Shown: positions 1 to 7,886 of the stretch, piece after piece
How the letters are laid out: each line of letters opens with the position of its first letter
Numbering within the stretch: the first letter of the stretch is position 1
Assembly (NCBI GenBank): GCA_002413455.1
Contig: DHXA01000259.1
Coordinates: 1-20,838 of the forward strand
Length of the DNA: 20,838 nucleotides
Direction: 5' to 3'
Source: Rhodanobacter sp. UBA5168
GTDB taxonomy: Bacteria > Pseudomonadota > Gammaproteobacteria > Xanthomonadales > Rhodanobacteraceae
The notes under the pieces: model-generated
Told to the model about the DNA's origin: nothing
What the model saw: only the letters and a program-made list of their open reading frames with translations
Database searches by the model: none
Made by a program: the position numbers and the translations under genes

Positions 1-61
1 CTTCAGCCGCGATGTCTTTGCCGACCATGATGAAAAGCATCGCGGCTGAAGCCGCTCCCAC
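1..61. repeat. REP doublet (REPIN-like palindrome), truncated by window edge
   Basis: Bases 1-14 (CTTCAGCCGCGATG) are the exact reverse complement of bases 38-51 (CATCGCGGCTGAAG), and bases 52-61 (CCGCTCCCAC) continue the right arm. The left arm presumably continues outside the window. Each arm contains its own small hairpin, GCGGCT-TC-AGCCGC, which is the layout of two REP units in inverse orientation. The same arms recur at 19621-19687 with a different central spacer. The element sits just past the stop codon of the oxidoreductase gene ending at 74, so it could protect that transcript's 3' end. That role is inference. Confidence 0.85.
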
Positions 62-73
62 GACAACTGGCGC

Positions 74-1267
74 CTACGCCTTGCGCGGCAGCCGTCCACG
101 CAGCGATGCAGCATCGAACGGCCCCGACTCCGCGATCAGTTCGCGCGCGGCATCGACCTGATCCCATACGTTCCATAGCAGCACGCCGCGCACGCGGCCG
201 GCTTCGAGGTAATACACCACGCCCTCGCGATTCGGCTCGCGCCAGTCCTCGACCACCTGCAGCCGGGTATCGAGCAGGCCGACCGCTTCATAGCCGAGAT
301 CGAACAGGTCGGAATAGAAGAACGGCAGCGTGGCGTACGCCTCCTCGGCGCCGGCCATCGCGCGACCGGCGAGCCGGCCCATGCCGAGCGCCGCATCTTC
401 GTGCTCCACGCGCAGGCGACGATCCAGCGCCGCACTGTGGAAATTCGCCACGTCGCCGGCGGCCCAGATGTCGGCATCGCTGCTGCGCAAGTGCGCGTCC
501 ACGACGATACCGTTGTCGACCGCGAGTCCGGCCTGTTCAGCCAGGGCGGTGTTCGGTGTCACGCCGAGGCCGGCCACCGCGGCCTCCACCAGCAGCACCG
601 TGCCGTCGGACAGCACCAGGTTCACACCTCCATCGGTCGCCGAACCATCGACCACGCGAACCCCGCTGCGCACGTCCACGCCGTGGCTGCGGTAATACTC
701 GTCGAGGTAGCGCGCCAGTCCGTCGGGATAGCGTCCGGCACCGATCGCCTCGCCGGGAAACAGCAACATCACCTTGCAGCCGATGCCGCGCAGCGACGCG
801 GCCAGCTCGCAGCCGATGAAGCCGCCGCCGATCACCGCGACATACGCACCCGCCACCGCGAAGCGGCGCAGCGCCCTGTAGTCGTCCAGCGTGCGGAAGT
901 GGATCAGCCGCTCGCCACCCTCGAACGGCAGCCGCCGCGGGGTGGCGCCGGTGGCCAGCAGCAGGCGCCGGTAGCGATAGCTGTCGCCGTGATCGTCGCG
1001 CGCCACATGCGCGACCCGGTCCAGCGATTCGATGCGCCGCCCGAGGTGCAGCTGCGCACCCGTCATCGCTGTACCGAGGTCAATATCGTCGAGTGTTTTG
1101 TCGCCCTTCCACAACGCCTTGCTCAACGGCGGGCGCTGATACGGTGGCTGCGCCTCGGCGCCGACAATGCCGATATTCGCCGCCGCATCGGTTTCACGAA
1201 TGGCCTTGGCCGCCGCACCGGCGGCCATGCCCGCCCCGATGATCAGATAATCGTGAGTGTGTTCCAT
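74..1267 (-). CDS. FAD-dependent NAD(P)H oxidoreductase, ferredoxin-reductase/AIF-like
   Basis: A 397-residue flavoprotein of the pyridine nucleotide-disulphide oxidoreductase superfamily, probably passing electrons from NAD(P)H to a ferredoxin, rubredoxin or quinone; the acceptor cannot be read from sequence. An N-terminal FAD-binding GAGMAAG lies at residues 11-17, PPYQRPPLSK at 41-50 (typical of ferredoxin reductase and AIF proteins), an ATG motif at 106-108, the NAD(P)-binding GGGFIG at 147-152, and the second FAD motif DADIWAAGDVANF at 264-276. A C-terminal reductase domain follows. There is no CxxC redox pair, so it is not a thioredoxin-reductase type. The frame stays open upstream to 1384, but the ATG at 1267 has an AAGGAG 7 bases before it and places the FAD motif at the usual distance from the N-terminus. 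The gene stands alone, divergent from rmuC. Confidence 0.88.
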   Translation of the reverse strand: MEHTHDYLIIGAGMAAGAAAKAIRETDAAANIGIVGAEAQPPYQRPPLSKALWKGDKTLDDIDLGTAMTGAQLHLGRRIESLDRVAHVARDDHGDSYRYRRLLLATGATPRRLPFEGGERLIHFRTLDDYRALRRFAVAGAYVAVIGGGFIGCELAASLRGIGCKVMLLFPGEAIGAGRYPDGLARYLDEYYRSHGVDVRSGVRVVDGSATDGGVNLVLSDGTVLLVEAAVAGLGVTPNTALAEQAGLAVDNGIVVDAHLRSSDADIWAAGDVANFHSAALDRRLRVEHEDAALGMGRLAGRAMAGAEEAYATLPFFYSDLFDLGYEAVGLLDTRLQVVEDWREPNREGVVYYLEAGRVRGVLLWNVWDQVDAARELIAESGPFDAASLRGRLPRKA

Positions 1268-1497
1268 GACATGCTCCTTCGATGGATGGCTTTCATCATG
1301 CACCGCCTCGATCGACGGCGCGCGGCAGGGATCGACCGCCGGCGCGGCGGGCGATAGGGTTCGGTTCACATTGGATGCCTTCATGCCGGGAAACGTTCCA
1401 CGCTTCCCATCAAGCCGGCGCGGATTGTCGCGCGGAACGTTTGCGCCAGCTCGGGCAAGCCCGGCGCGGGCGTCGCAGCGACTGATACGCCAGCGCG

Positions 1498-1503
1498 TAA
1501 ACT
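1498..1503 (+). promoter_or_regulatory. Possible -10 element of rmuC promoter (TAAACT)
   Basis: TAAACT fits the TANNNT pattern of a -10 box and lies 27 bases before the rmuC start. The same hexamer in a similar context (GTAAACTGGC here, CTAAACTGCAC at 3104-3114) precedes folE. No convincing -35 box is visible 16-18 bases upstream, so this is tentative. In the rest of the 263-base gap between the oxidoreductase and rmuC starts I see only the oxidoreductase ribosome binding site. Confidence 0.3.
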
Positions 1504-1530
1504 GGCGGCCTGTCTTGCACGGAATACACC

Positions 1531-3063
1531 ATGTCTGCCACCGAACTGCTGCTGATCGCTCTTGTCGCTGTCGTGCTCGTGCTCATCGCCCTGCAGGTGA
1601 CCGTGCTGTTGCGCGGGCGCGATGCCGAAAAGGCACGCAGCGACGCCGAAAGCAGGTTGCGCGAGACTTCGTCGCAACTGGCGTACGCGCAGGCCCAGGC
1701 TGAGCGGGCCGTGGCCATGGAGAGAGAATTCAAGGCCGCGCAGGAGGATCTGTCCGCCAGACGCGCCGAGCTGGCCAGCATGTCCAGCCGGCACGATGCG
1801 GCCGTACGGAACCTGTCGGTCGCCAACGAGCAGATCGCCTTGCTGACTGCCGCCGGCAAGACCTTTGCCGAGGAGAAAAGCGTCCTGCTCGAATCGCAAG
1901 CGCGGCTTGAACAGGAAGTGAAATCCGCCCGGCAGCGCGAGATCGACACCAGCAAACTGCTGACCGACGCAAAGGAAGAGATGGCCAAGGAGTTCAAGCT
2001 GATGGCCAGCACGCTGCTGGAGGAAAAAGGCGCCCGGCTCAACGAGCAACAGAAAGTCACGCTGTCCAACCTGCTTGGCCCCTTCAGCAAGACGCTCGAC
2101 GACTTCAAGGGCAAGGTCGAGGCGACCCGCGAGGCTGACCTTACCGCGCGCGAAGGCTTGATCGCGCAGATCCGCCACCTCACCGAGTTGAACCAGGACA
2201 TCGGCGCGAAAGCGCAGTCCCTCACCAACGCACTGCGCGGCGAGAGCAAGACGCGCGGCATCTGGGGCGAAACAGTACTGCAACGCGTGCTCGAACTGGC
2301 CGGATTGCGCGAAGGCGAAAACTTCCGTACGCAGGTAAGTCACCACACCGAAGAGGCCGATGGCCGGCTCATTCCCGACGTGGTGCTGGATCTTCCACAG
2401 GATCGCGCAATCGTGATCGATGCCAAAGTATCGCTCGTCGCTTACGAGCGCTACGTGTCATCCGGCGATGACGGCAATGCTCGCGCAGACGCGCTGAAGG
2501 ATCATTCGGCCTCGCTGAAGCGACATATCAAGGATCTTTCGTCCAAAAACTATCCTTCTCTCTATAACCTGAAGAGTGTCGATTTCACGCTGCTTTTCGT
2601 ACCTATTGAAAGTGCCTTGATGGCCGCCAGCGAAGCTGATCCCGGCCTGGCCCAATACGCGCTGGAACAACACGTCGCTCTGGTGTCGCCCAACACATTA
2701 TTCACCGTGCTTCGAACGATCGAATACATATGGCGCGTGGAGAAGACCACACGCAACATGGATGAAATCGTCAGGCGCGGCGGCCTGATGTACAACGCTG
2801 CCGCAAGTTTTGCGGAGCATGTCGTGTCCATCGGCAATGCGCTGGGAAAGGCAACCACTGCGGTGCAGGCCGCCGAGAGAGCCTTGATCGATCCCAGTCG
2901 TGGATTGGTGCGTCAGGCCGAGCAGCTGCGTGACCTCGGTATCAAGCCGAAGAAGTCCATGCCGAAGCGGCTGTCATCGAACGGCGACGATGCGGAGGCC
3001 ACGGACAAGTTTCTCGAAAGCGGACTCGATGGCAGCGACCTTGCCCGCGAGGACGACGCCTGA
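1531..3063 (+). CDS. rmuC: RmuC family DNA recombination limiting protein
   Basis: A 510-residue RmuC homologue. RmuC limits rearrangements at inverted repeats in E. coli and is predicted to have a nuclease-like fold; its precise activity is not settled. A single N-terminal membrane helix (residues about 4-27, very rich in Leu and Val) is followed by a long charged heptad-like coiled coil (about 30-150). The conserved RmuC domain follows, including the region around GESKTRGIWGETVLQRVLE, then PDVVLDLP, VIDAKVSL and FTLLFVPIESAL, where acidic and lysine residues resemble a PD-(D/E)XK-type core. The C-terminus ends in a short Lys/Arg then acidic tail. Length is normal for the family. The start ATG at 1531 has only a weak GGA-type ribosome binding site. 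It is 75 bases from folE, possibly with its own promoter in between. Confidence 0.93.
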   Translation: MSATELLLIALVAVVLVLIALQVTVLLRGRDAEKARSDAESRLRETSSQLAYAQAQAERAVAMEREFKAAQEDLSARRAELASMSSRHDAAVRNLSVANEQIALLTAAGKTFAEEKSVLLESQARLEQEVKSARQREIDTSKLLTDAKEEMAKEFKLMASTLLEEKGARLNEQQKVTLSNLLGPFSKTLDDFKGKVEATREADLTAREGLIAQIRHLTELNQDIGAKAQSLTNALRGESKTRGIWGETVLQRVLELAGLREGENFRTQVSHHTEEADGRLIPDVVLDLPQDRAIVIDAKVSLVAYERYVSSGDDGNARADALKDHSASLKRHIKDLSSKNYPSLYNLKSVDFTLLFVPIESALMAASEADPGLAQYALEQHVALVSPNTLFTVLRTIEYIWRVEKTTRNMDEIVRRGGLMYNAAASFAEHVVSIGNALGKATTAVQAAERALIDPSRGLVRQAEQLRDLGIKPKKSMPKRLSSNGDDAEATDKFLESGLDGSDLAREDDA

Positions 3064-3104
3064 CCGGCGCCTCACGATTCGATGCGCGTGTCCGGCGCGA
3101 ACGC

Positions 3105-3110
3105 TAAACT
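3105..3110 (+). promoter_or_regulatory. Possible -10 element of folE promoter (TAAACT)
   Basis: TAAACT, 28 bases before the folE start, repeats the hexamer seen at nearly the same distance from rmuC. No clear -35 box is present. It could also be incidental, with folE transcribed from the rmuC promoter. Confidence 0.3.
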
Positions 3111-3138
3111 GCACTATCCGCAAACCCGAGGCATCCGC

Positions 3139-3741
3139 ATGAGCGATCCGCACAACCCCACCGATGTGACCCAGGACCAGGCCGAAGACGCAGTGCGCAC
3201 CCTGCTGCGCTGGGCCGGCGAGGATCCGGCGCGCGAGGGCCTGCTCGACACGCCGAAGCGGGTGGTCAAGGCCTATCGCGACTGGTTCTCCGGCTATGAA
3301 TCGGACCCGGCGGACTACCTGCGCCGCACCTTCAAGGAGGTGGCCGGCTACGACGAAATGGTGGTGTTGCGCGACATCGAGTTCGAGAGCCATTGCGAAC
3401 ACCACATGGCGCCGATCATCGGCCGTGCGCATGTCGGCTACATGCCGACCAACCGGGTCGTCGGCATCAGCAAGCTGGCCCGCGTGGTGGATGGTTACGC
3501 GCGCCGTTTCCAGGTGCAGGAAAAGCTCACCGCGGAAATCGCCCAGTGCATCCAGGACACCCTGCAGCCGGCCGGCGTGGCGGTGGTGATCGATGCCAGC
3601 CACGAATGCATGACCACCCGCGGCGTGCACAAGCGGGGCGTGTCGATGATCACCAGCCAGATGCTGGGTACGTTCCGCGACGACGCGCGCACCCGCGCCG
3701 AGTTCCTGCAATTCATCGGCATCCACGGCAGCAGCCGCTGA
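3139..3741 (+). CDS. folE: GTP cyclohydrolase I (FolE, type IA)
   Basis: A 200-residue enzyme converting GTP to 7,8-dihydroneopterin triphosphate, the first step of tetrahydrofolate and pterin synthesis; it acts in the cytoplasm as a large oligomer. The zinc site is complete: Cys86 and His89 in SHCEHH (84-89) and Cys157 in HECMTTRG (155-162). Other family blocks are [23 protein letters not shown] (109-131, seen as a continuous match), QPAGVAVV, and the terminal [16 protein letters not shown]. An upstream in-frame ATG at 3082 is rejected: the ATG at 3139 has GAGG 7 bases before it (3128-3131) and gives the usual length. The TGA stop overlaps the presumed CTG start of the EF-hand gene. Confidence 0.96.
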   Translation: MSDPHNPTDVTQDQAEDAVRTLLRWAGEDPAREGLLDTPKRVVKAYRDWFSGYESDPADYLRRTFKEVAGYDEMVVLRDIEFESHCEHHMAPIIGRAHVGYMPTNRVVGISKLARVVDGYARRFQVQEKLTAEIAQCIQDTLQPAGVAVVIDASHECMTTRGVHKRGVSMITSQMLGTFRDDARTRAEFLQFIGIHGSSR

Positions 3742-4073
3742 ACACGCGCCTGTACTGCGCCACGCTGGCAGCGCTGCTGGCATCGTCGGCCACGCTCGCG
3801 CAGGACACGCGCTCGCAATACCTGCAGCTGTTCGACGGCAATGGCGATGGCCGGGTCAGCGAGGCCGAGTATCTCGCTTACATGGGCCGCAGTTTTCAGA
3901 GCATGGACAGCAACGGCGACGGCACCATCGAAACCGACGAGCTGCCCGGTGGCCGCGGCCGGCCGATCACCTTGACTGCCTTCCAGGACAACCTGCGCAA
4001 CCAGTTCCACAAGCTCGACCGCAATCGCGACGGCTATCTCAACGCGCGGGAACTGACCGCACCGCCGCGTTGA
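3738..4073 (+). CDS. Secreted three-EF-hand calcium-binding protein, probable CTG start
   Basis: A 111-residue protein if read from CTG. Residues 1-21 ([21 protein letters not shown], Met from CTG) form a signal peptide with likely cleavage after ATLA, pointing to the periplasm or outside. Three canonical 12-residue EF-hand loops follow: [12 protein letters not shown] (33-44), [12 protein letters not shown] (57-68) and [12 protein letters not shown] (94-105), each with Asp/Asn at positions 1, 3, 5 and Glu at 12, so calcium binding is expected. The partner is unknown. No ATG, GTG or TTG gives a sensible N-terminus: the next ATG lies after the first loop, and upstream starts would read through folE out of frame. 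CTG at 3738 overlaps the folE TGA as CTGA, like the ATGA/GTGA junctions elsewhere in this window, suggesting translational coupling. Confidence 0.75.
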   Translation: MNTRLYCATLAALLASSATLAQDTRSQYLQLFDGNGDGRVSEAEYLAYMGRSFQSMDSNGDGTIETDELPGGRGRPITLTAFQDNLRNQFHKLDRNRDGYLNARELTAPPR

Positions 4074-4153
4074 GCCTCGCCTTTTTTGCGCACCTTTGAG
4101 CGTCGGGCGGCGGTCGGATTCTTGCAAGGGGGCCACGTGTGAACGATGCTTTT

Positions 4154-4175
4154 CATCGCGAAAGGCGTCGCCCAC
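4154..4175 (-). repeat. Possible degenerate single REP unit
   Basis: On the minus strand this reads GTGGG, then GCGA and TCGC around a short loop, then GATG, resembling one arm of the REP doublets at 1-61 and 19621-19687 with several substitutions and one base shorter. A small CGATG-CTTTT-CATCG hairpin (4144-4158) overlaps it. It lies between the convergent EF-hand and NatB genes, where such elements are common. The rest of 4074-4202 shows nothing codable. Confidence 0.3.
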
Positions 4176-4202
4176 ATGCGGACTCCCACGGCCCTGCTGG
4201 CG

Positions 4203-5408
4203 TTACACGGAAATCGCCAGCCGCTCGGAGCGGTACAACTGGATCGTCGCCAGCACGGCGACCACGGCGGCCACCATGCTGCCGGCCAGACACAGACCGA
4301 CCTGTTCGGCGCTGACACCATCGCCACGCAGCAATTGCATGATGCCGAGGTTCTGACCCAGCAGCGGCACCGCGTACATCCACGCTTGCGCCTTGATCGG
4401 CATGAACGAAAGCACCGCGCTGGGGATGATCGGCACCAGCATCAACAGCGAAAGATAGGTCTGCGCCTCGCGGTAACTCTTGGCAAACGCCGCCACCATC
4501 GACTGCAGCGCGGACAGCAGCAGCACCAGCGGCAGCATCAGCAGCAGCACATGGGCCGCAAAGTGCACGCCCAGGTCCAGCTCCATGCCCAGCTTCTCGG
4601 CAGGAATGAACTGGCCGACCACGGCAAACGCCAGCAGGGTGATCAGCAGGCTCGCCGTGGAGAAGGTGCAGATCGCCGCCAGCTTGCCGCACAGGATTTT
4701 CCAGCGCGGCACCGGATTGGCGAACAGCGGTTCCAGCGATTGGCGCTCACGTTCGCCGGCGGTGAGATCGATCGCCAGATACATGCCGCCCATGAAGATG
4801 GTGATCACGAAAAAATACGGCAGCATCGCGAACATCAGCACCGCGCGCGATTGCGGGGTGGCCTGATCGCGCCGGGCCACCTGCAGCGGCCAGGCCGTGC
4901 TCGGCGACAGGCCGCGCGCGACCAGCCGCAGCGCGCCCTGCTGACGGGCATAGCCTTCGACCAGCTGGGTCACCCGCTCCACCGAAGTGTTGGCGTCGCG
5001 TTGCGAGGAGTCGTAGAAAAGCTCCACCTGCACCGGCTCGCCTTTGCGCCAGGCCTTGCCGTAATTGGCGGCGATGCGCAGTACCACGTCGGCTTCCTGC
5101 TTGCGTACGGCCTGCTCGGGGTCGGCCACGGCCGCGCCCGGCACCACGCCGCCGGCCTTCAGCGCATCGACCAGGTTGGGTGCGTATTGGGCACCGATCA
5201 CCGGCACCGGCAGCGGCTTCTCGGCTTTGTCCAGTTCGCGGTTGAGGGTGATGTTGATCAGCATCACGAACAACACCGGCCCCAGCAGCGGGCCGGTGAG
5301 AAAGGCACTGATCAGGGTGCGCCGGTCGCGCAGGTTCTCCTTCACCTCCTTCAGGAACACGGTGAGGAAGGCCCGGCTGCGCTGGATCTTGTGGGTCACC
5401 TTGTTCAT
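4203..5408 (-). CDS. natB: NatB-type ABC-2 exporter permease
   Basis: A 401-residue permease pairing with the adjacent NatA-type ATPase. One membrane helix (about 33-53) is followed by a roughly 130-residue extracytoplasmic domain (about 55-185), then five hydrophobic segments at about 190-214, 245-266, 283-308, 318-336 and 371-391. The cytoplasmic coupling segment DLTAGERERQSLEPLFANP (214-232) is a hallmark of NatB/ABC-2 permeases. Bacillus NatAB extrudes sodium; proteobacterial members often have unknown substrates, and the hydrolases in this operon suggest a peptide or amphipathic compound (inference). It overlaps natA by 4 bases (ATGA) and is the last gene of the eight-gene operon. No clear terminator follows. 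Confidence 0.87.
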   Translation of the reverse strand: MNKVTHKIQRSRAFLTVFLKEVKENLRDRRTLISAFLTGPLLGPVLFVMLINITLNRELDKAEKPLPVPVIGAQYAPNLVDALKAGGVVPGAAVADPEQAVRKQEADVVLRIAANYGKAWRKGEPVQVELFYDSSQRDANTSVERVTQLVEGYARQQGALRLVARGLSPSTAWPLQVARRDQATPQSRAVLMFAMLPYFFVITIFMGGMYLAIDLTAGERERQSLEPLFANPVPRWKILCGKLAAICTFSTASLLITLLAFAVVGQFIPAEKLGMELDLGVHFAAHVLLLMLPLVLLLSALQSMVAAFAKSYREAQTYLSLLMLVPIIPSAVLSFMPIKAQAWMYAVPLLGQNLGIMQLLRGDGVSAEQVGLCLAGSMVAAVVAVLATIQLYRSERLAISV

Positions 5409-6139
5409 GCGGCCAGGCCCTCGTCGCTACCGATGATCTTCACGAAGGCATCCTCCAGATTGTTCTCGCCGGTCTGCGCGCGCAGCGCGTCCGGCGATTC
5501 GTCGGCCACTACGCGGCCGTGCGCGATCACCACGATGCGGTCGCACAGCGCGGCGACCTCCTGCATGATGTGGCTGGAAAACAGCACGCAACGCCCCTCG
5601 GCTTTCAGCCTGGCCATGAATTGGCGCAGTGCGCGCGTGGCCATCACGTCGAGGCCGTTGGTCGGTTCGTCCAGAATCACGTTGCGCGGGTCGTGCACCA
5701 GCGCGCGGGCGATGGCGGTTTTCACCCGCTGGCCCTGCGAGAAACCCTCGGTGCGGCGGTCGGCGATGTCGGCCATCTCCAGCGCGTCGATCAGCGCGTC
5801 GCGGCGGCTCTTCAGCAGATTTTCCGGCAGACCATGCAGCCGCGCGAAGTAGTCGATGTTCTCGCGCGCGGTCAGCCGCTTGTACAGACCGCGCGCATCC
5901 GGCAGCACGCCGAGCTGGCGACGCACGCCAAGCGGATCGACCGCCGCATCGATGCCGTCCACCAGCACCTGGCCGCGATCGGGCGCCATCAGTGTGTACA
6001 GCATGCGCAGCGTGGTGGTCTTGCCGGCACCGTTGGGGCCGAGCAGGCCGGTGATCTCGCCGTCGCGGGCGGTGAAGCTGACGCCATCGACGGCTTTCAC
6101 CGTGCCGAAGGCCTTGTGCAGATCCCTGACTTCGATCAC
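5405..6139 (-). CDS. natA: NatA-type ABC exporter ATP-binding protein
   Basis: A 244-residue ABC ATPase. Walker A GPNGAGKT is at 34-41, the signature is FSQGQ at 133-137 in place of LSGGQ, Walker B is NVILDEP at 153-159, and the H-loop histidine is His190 in SSHIMQEV. The Q-loop position reads LPDARGLY (79-86), with Asp where most ABC ATPases have Gln; I recall this as common in the NatA subfamily, so it is not taken as a defect. The start is GTG at 6139, overlapping the TGA of the 57-residue gene as GTGA, with a GGAG upstream inside that gene. It ends 4 bases into natB (ATGA). It should energise export of the operon's unknown substrate. Confidence 0.9.
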   Translation of the reverse strand: MIEVRDLHKAFGTVKAVDGVSFTARDGEITGLLGPNGAGKTTTLRMLYTLMAPDRGQVLVDGIDAAVDPLGVRRQLGVLPDARGLYKRLTARENIDYFARLHGLPENLLKSRRDALIDALEMADIADRRTEGFSQGQRVKTAIARALVHDPRNVILDEPTNGLDVMATRALRQFMARLKAEGRCVLFSSHIMQEVAALCDRIVVIAHGRVVADESPDALRAQTGENNLEDAFVKIIGSDEGLAA

Positions 6140-6309
6140 GAGATGTCACTCCGGTTGGGGCATGCGTCCGGGCCGGCCGCGAGCAGCGACAGCGTGGCCA
6201 GCATCGGGAGCAGGACCAGGGAAAGGAACACGGGCGCCTTGAGCACGGCGGCAGCGAGCATGGCCGCGGCCCACAGCACGGCGCTCGCCAGCACGTGGCG
6301 TTTTTTCAT
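6136..6309 (-). CDS. 57-residue two-helix membrane protein, unknown function
   Basis: A small protein I do not recognise. It starts MKKRHVL, has two hydrophobic stretches (about 7-22 and 27-44) separated by LKAP, and ends with a short polar tail PDACPNRSDIS. A helical hairpin with both ends inside is likely from the basic N-terminus. The coding evidence is its packing: its ATG overlaps the S33 hydrolase TGA (ATGA, 6306-6309), its own TGA overlaps the natA GTG (GTGA, 6136-6139), and a GGAG lies 7 bases before its start. Removing it would leave a 166-base gap in an otherwise gapless stretch. It may be an accessory subunit of NatAB or a coupling factor for the hydrolase (inference). Confidence 0.75.
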   Translation of the reverse strand: MKKRHVLASAVLWAAAMLAAAVLKAPVFLSLVLLPMLATLSLLAAGPDACPNRSDIS

Positions 6310-7883
6310 GGCGTGGCTCCGTTGAAGTCGATGAAGATCGGGGTGGGTTGCAGGCGATCCAGGCAGTTGGCGTCCAGTGTCTTGGGATCGAGCTTCTCGA
6401 CAAAATGCTGAACCAATTGCGGCGTGCAGCCGACCGCCATCACGGCATGAGCCTGGCCTCTGAGCACCAGCACGCGCGCGTTCGGCAAGCCCTTCGCCAC
6501 GTCCTCGGCATAGCGCGGCGGCGTCACCGGATCGTACTGACCGGCCAGCAACAGGATCGGCTTGTCGGTTTTCAACGGCTGATGAAAGTCGGTAGGACGC
6601 GCGCCTTTCGGCCATACCGAGCAGACCGCGTTGAGCGCATCGACCATATGCGTGCCCAGGATGGTGCCGGCATCCTGCGGGCGCGCCACCAGCAGGTCGG
6701 CGTCCTCGCTGCAGATCACCGAGTACTGCATGCCGCTGCCCATCAATTCGGCCAGCTCGCCGGACAGGATCTTCGCCTGACCCAGCAGCGGGCCGACATC
6801 GCCGTGCGCGGCGGCGTCGATCGACAGCGGCAGCAGCGCGGCGGTGGCGGGCGTGTACGCGAACATGCGCACCACGCTGGCCAGCGAGTCCTCGTTCAAG
6901 ACGCGCTTGACGGTGCGGTAGCTCTGCGGATCGCGAAAGCTGACTTCGTGCGGGTTCGCGCGCAAGGCATCGCGCAGCTGATACAGCGTCTGGTCGGGGT
7001 CGCCGAACTGCTGCTTGCACGCCGGCTCGGCCGTGCAACGGGCAAACTGCGCCTTCAGCGCATCGTCCAGATTGCGCGCGAAATCCTGGCCTAGCGCCAG
7101 CGGGTTCGGCACCACGCTGTCCAGCACCACGCTGCGCACCGCGTCCGGATAGCGCATCAAATACTGCTGCGCCATCCGGGTGCCGTACGACACGCCGAGC
7201 AGGTCGAACTGTGGCGAACCGAGCGCCTTGCGCACGTCCTCCAGATCCTGTGCGGCGATGGTGGTGGTGTAGTAGCGCGGGTCGGCGTGGTTGCCAAGCT
7301 GCTTGACGCATTCGGCGGCGGCGTTGCGCATCTTGCCGGCATCGAAGGCCACTTCGCCTTCCAGCGTGACCGCGTCATCGGCCTCTTTGCAGGTCAGCGC
7401 ATTCGAGCCGCCGGTGCCGCGCTGATCCAGCAGCAACACATCGCGATGAGCCAGCAACGGCTTCAGCATGGCCGCTATCTGGCTGGCCGAATCGGTGGCC
7501 GCCTGACCCGGGCCGCCGACGAGGAACGCCAGCATGTCCTTGCTCGCCACCTGCGCGCCGGAACGCAACACGGCCAGCTTCAGCGTGATGGTGCGGCTGT
7601 GCGGATCGGCACGATTCTCCGGCACCGGGAAATCCGCACACCAGGCCGCTGTGCTGAGCCCGCTGTTGGGTTGGGCCAGATTGCACGAGGTCAGCGTGAG
7701 CGTGCCGCGAGTCCATGTTTGCGGCTTCGCCGGCGGCAAGGTTGTTGACGCGGCCGCTGGCGCAGCGACAAGTGCTGCCGGCGTCGCGGCCTGCTCGCCA
7801 TGGCGAAGCTGGTTCCAGGCCAGCGCCCCCAGACCGACGATCACTGCGCCGACGCGCAATGCGGTACGTCCATTCATTGCCAT
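6306..7883 (-). CDS. Exported S33-family alpha/beta hydrolase (tripeptidyl aminopeptidase-like)
   Basis: A 525-residue serine hydrolase resembling the Streptomyces tripeptidyl aminopeptidase/proline iminopeptidase group. A hydrophobic N-terminal segment (about 7-24) after a short basic start is an uncleaved anchor or signal peptide, followed by an Ala/Pro linker to about 55. The oxyanion region GGPGQ is at 123-127, the nucleophile Ser232 is in GVSYG (230-234), Asp451 is in GQYDPVTPP, and His479 is in RGQAHA, giving a complete triad. At least ten cysteines (67, 82, 165, 192, 283, 289, 391, 421, 486, 507) fit disulphides in an exported protein. GAGGAG, overlapping the end of the XRE gene, lies 6 bases before the ATG at 7883; a second ATG at 7877 is possible. 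The substrate is unknown; peptide trimming or ester cleavage are both possible. Confidence 0.88.
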   Translation of the reverse strand: MAMNGRTALRVGAVIVGLGALAWNQLRHGEQAATPAALVAAPAAASTTLPPAKPQTWTRGTLTLTSCNLAQPNSGLSTAAWCADFPVPENRADPHSRTITLKLAVLRSGAQVASKDMLAFLVGGPGQAATDSASQIAAMLKPLLAHRDVLLLDQRGTGGSNALTCKEADDAVTLEGEVAFDAGKMRNAAAECVKQLGNHADPRYYTTTIAAQDLEDVRKALGSPQFDLLGVSYGTRMAQQYLMRYPDAVRSVVLDSVVPNPLALGQDFARNLDDALKAQFARCTAEPACKQQFGDPDQTLYQLRDALRANPHEVSFRDPQSYRTVKRVLNEDSLASVVRMFAYTPATAALLPLSIDAAAHGDVGPLLGQAKILSGELAELMGSGMQYSVICSEDADLLVARPQDAGTILGTHMVDALNAVCSVWPKGARPTDFHQPLKTDKPILLLAGQYDPVTPPRYAEDVAKGLPNARVLVLRGQAHAVMAVGCTPQLVQHFVEKLDPKTLDANCLDRLQPTPIFIDFNGATP

Positions 7884-7886
7884 GCC

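Noticed and set aside
1268..1384. A 39-residue N-terminal extension of the FAD oxidoreductase
   Set aside because: It would displace the N-terminal FAD motif from its usual place, looks non-conserved, and the ATG at 1267 has a strong AAGGAG.
4082..4087. A T-run after the EF-hand gene as an intrinsic terminator
   Set aside because: The only nearby stem (CGCGG/CCGCG) has a long loop and ends about 11 bases before the T-run, which is too far for a standard terminator.
4146..5852. A 568-codon plus-strand frame across natA/natB
   Set aside because: The translation is dominated by His, Gln and Arg with no motifs, whereas natA and natB show complete family signatures on the minus strand.
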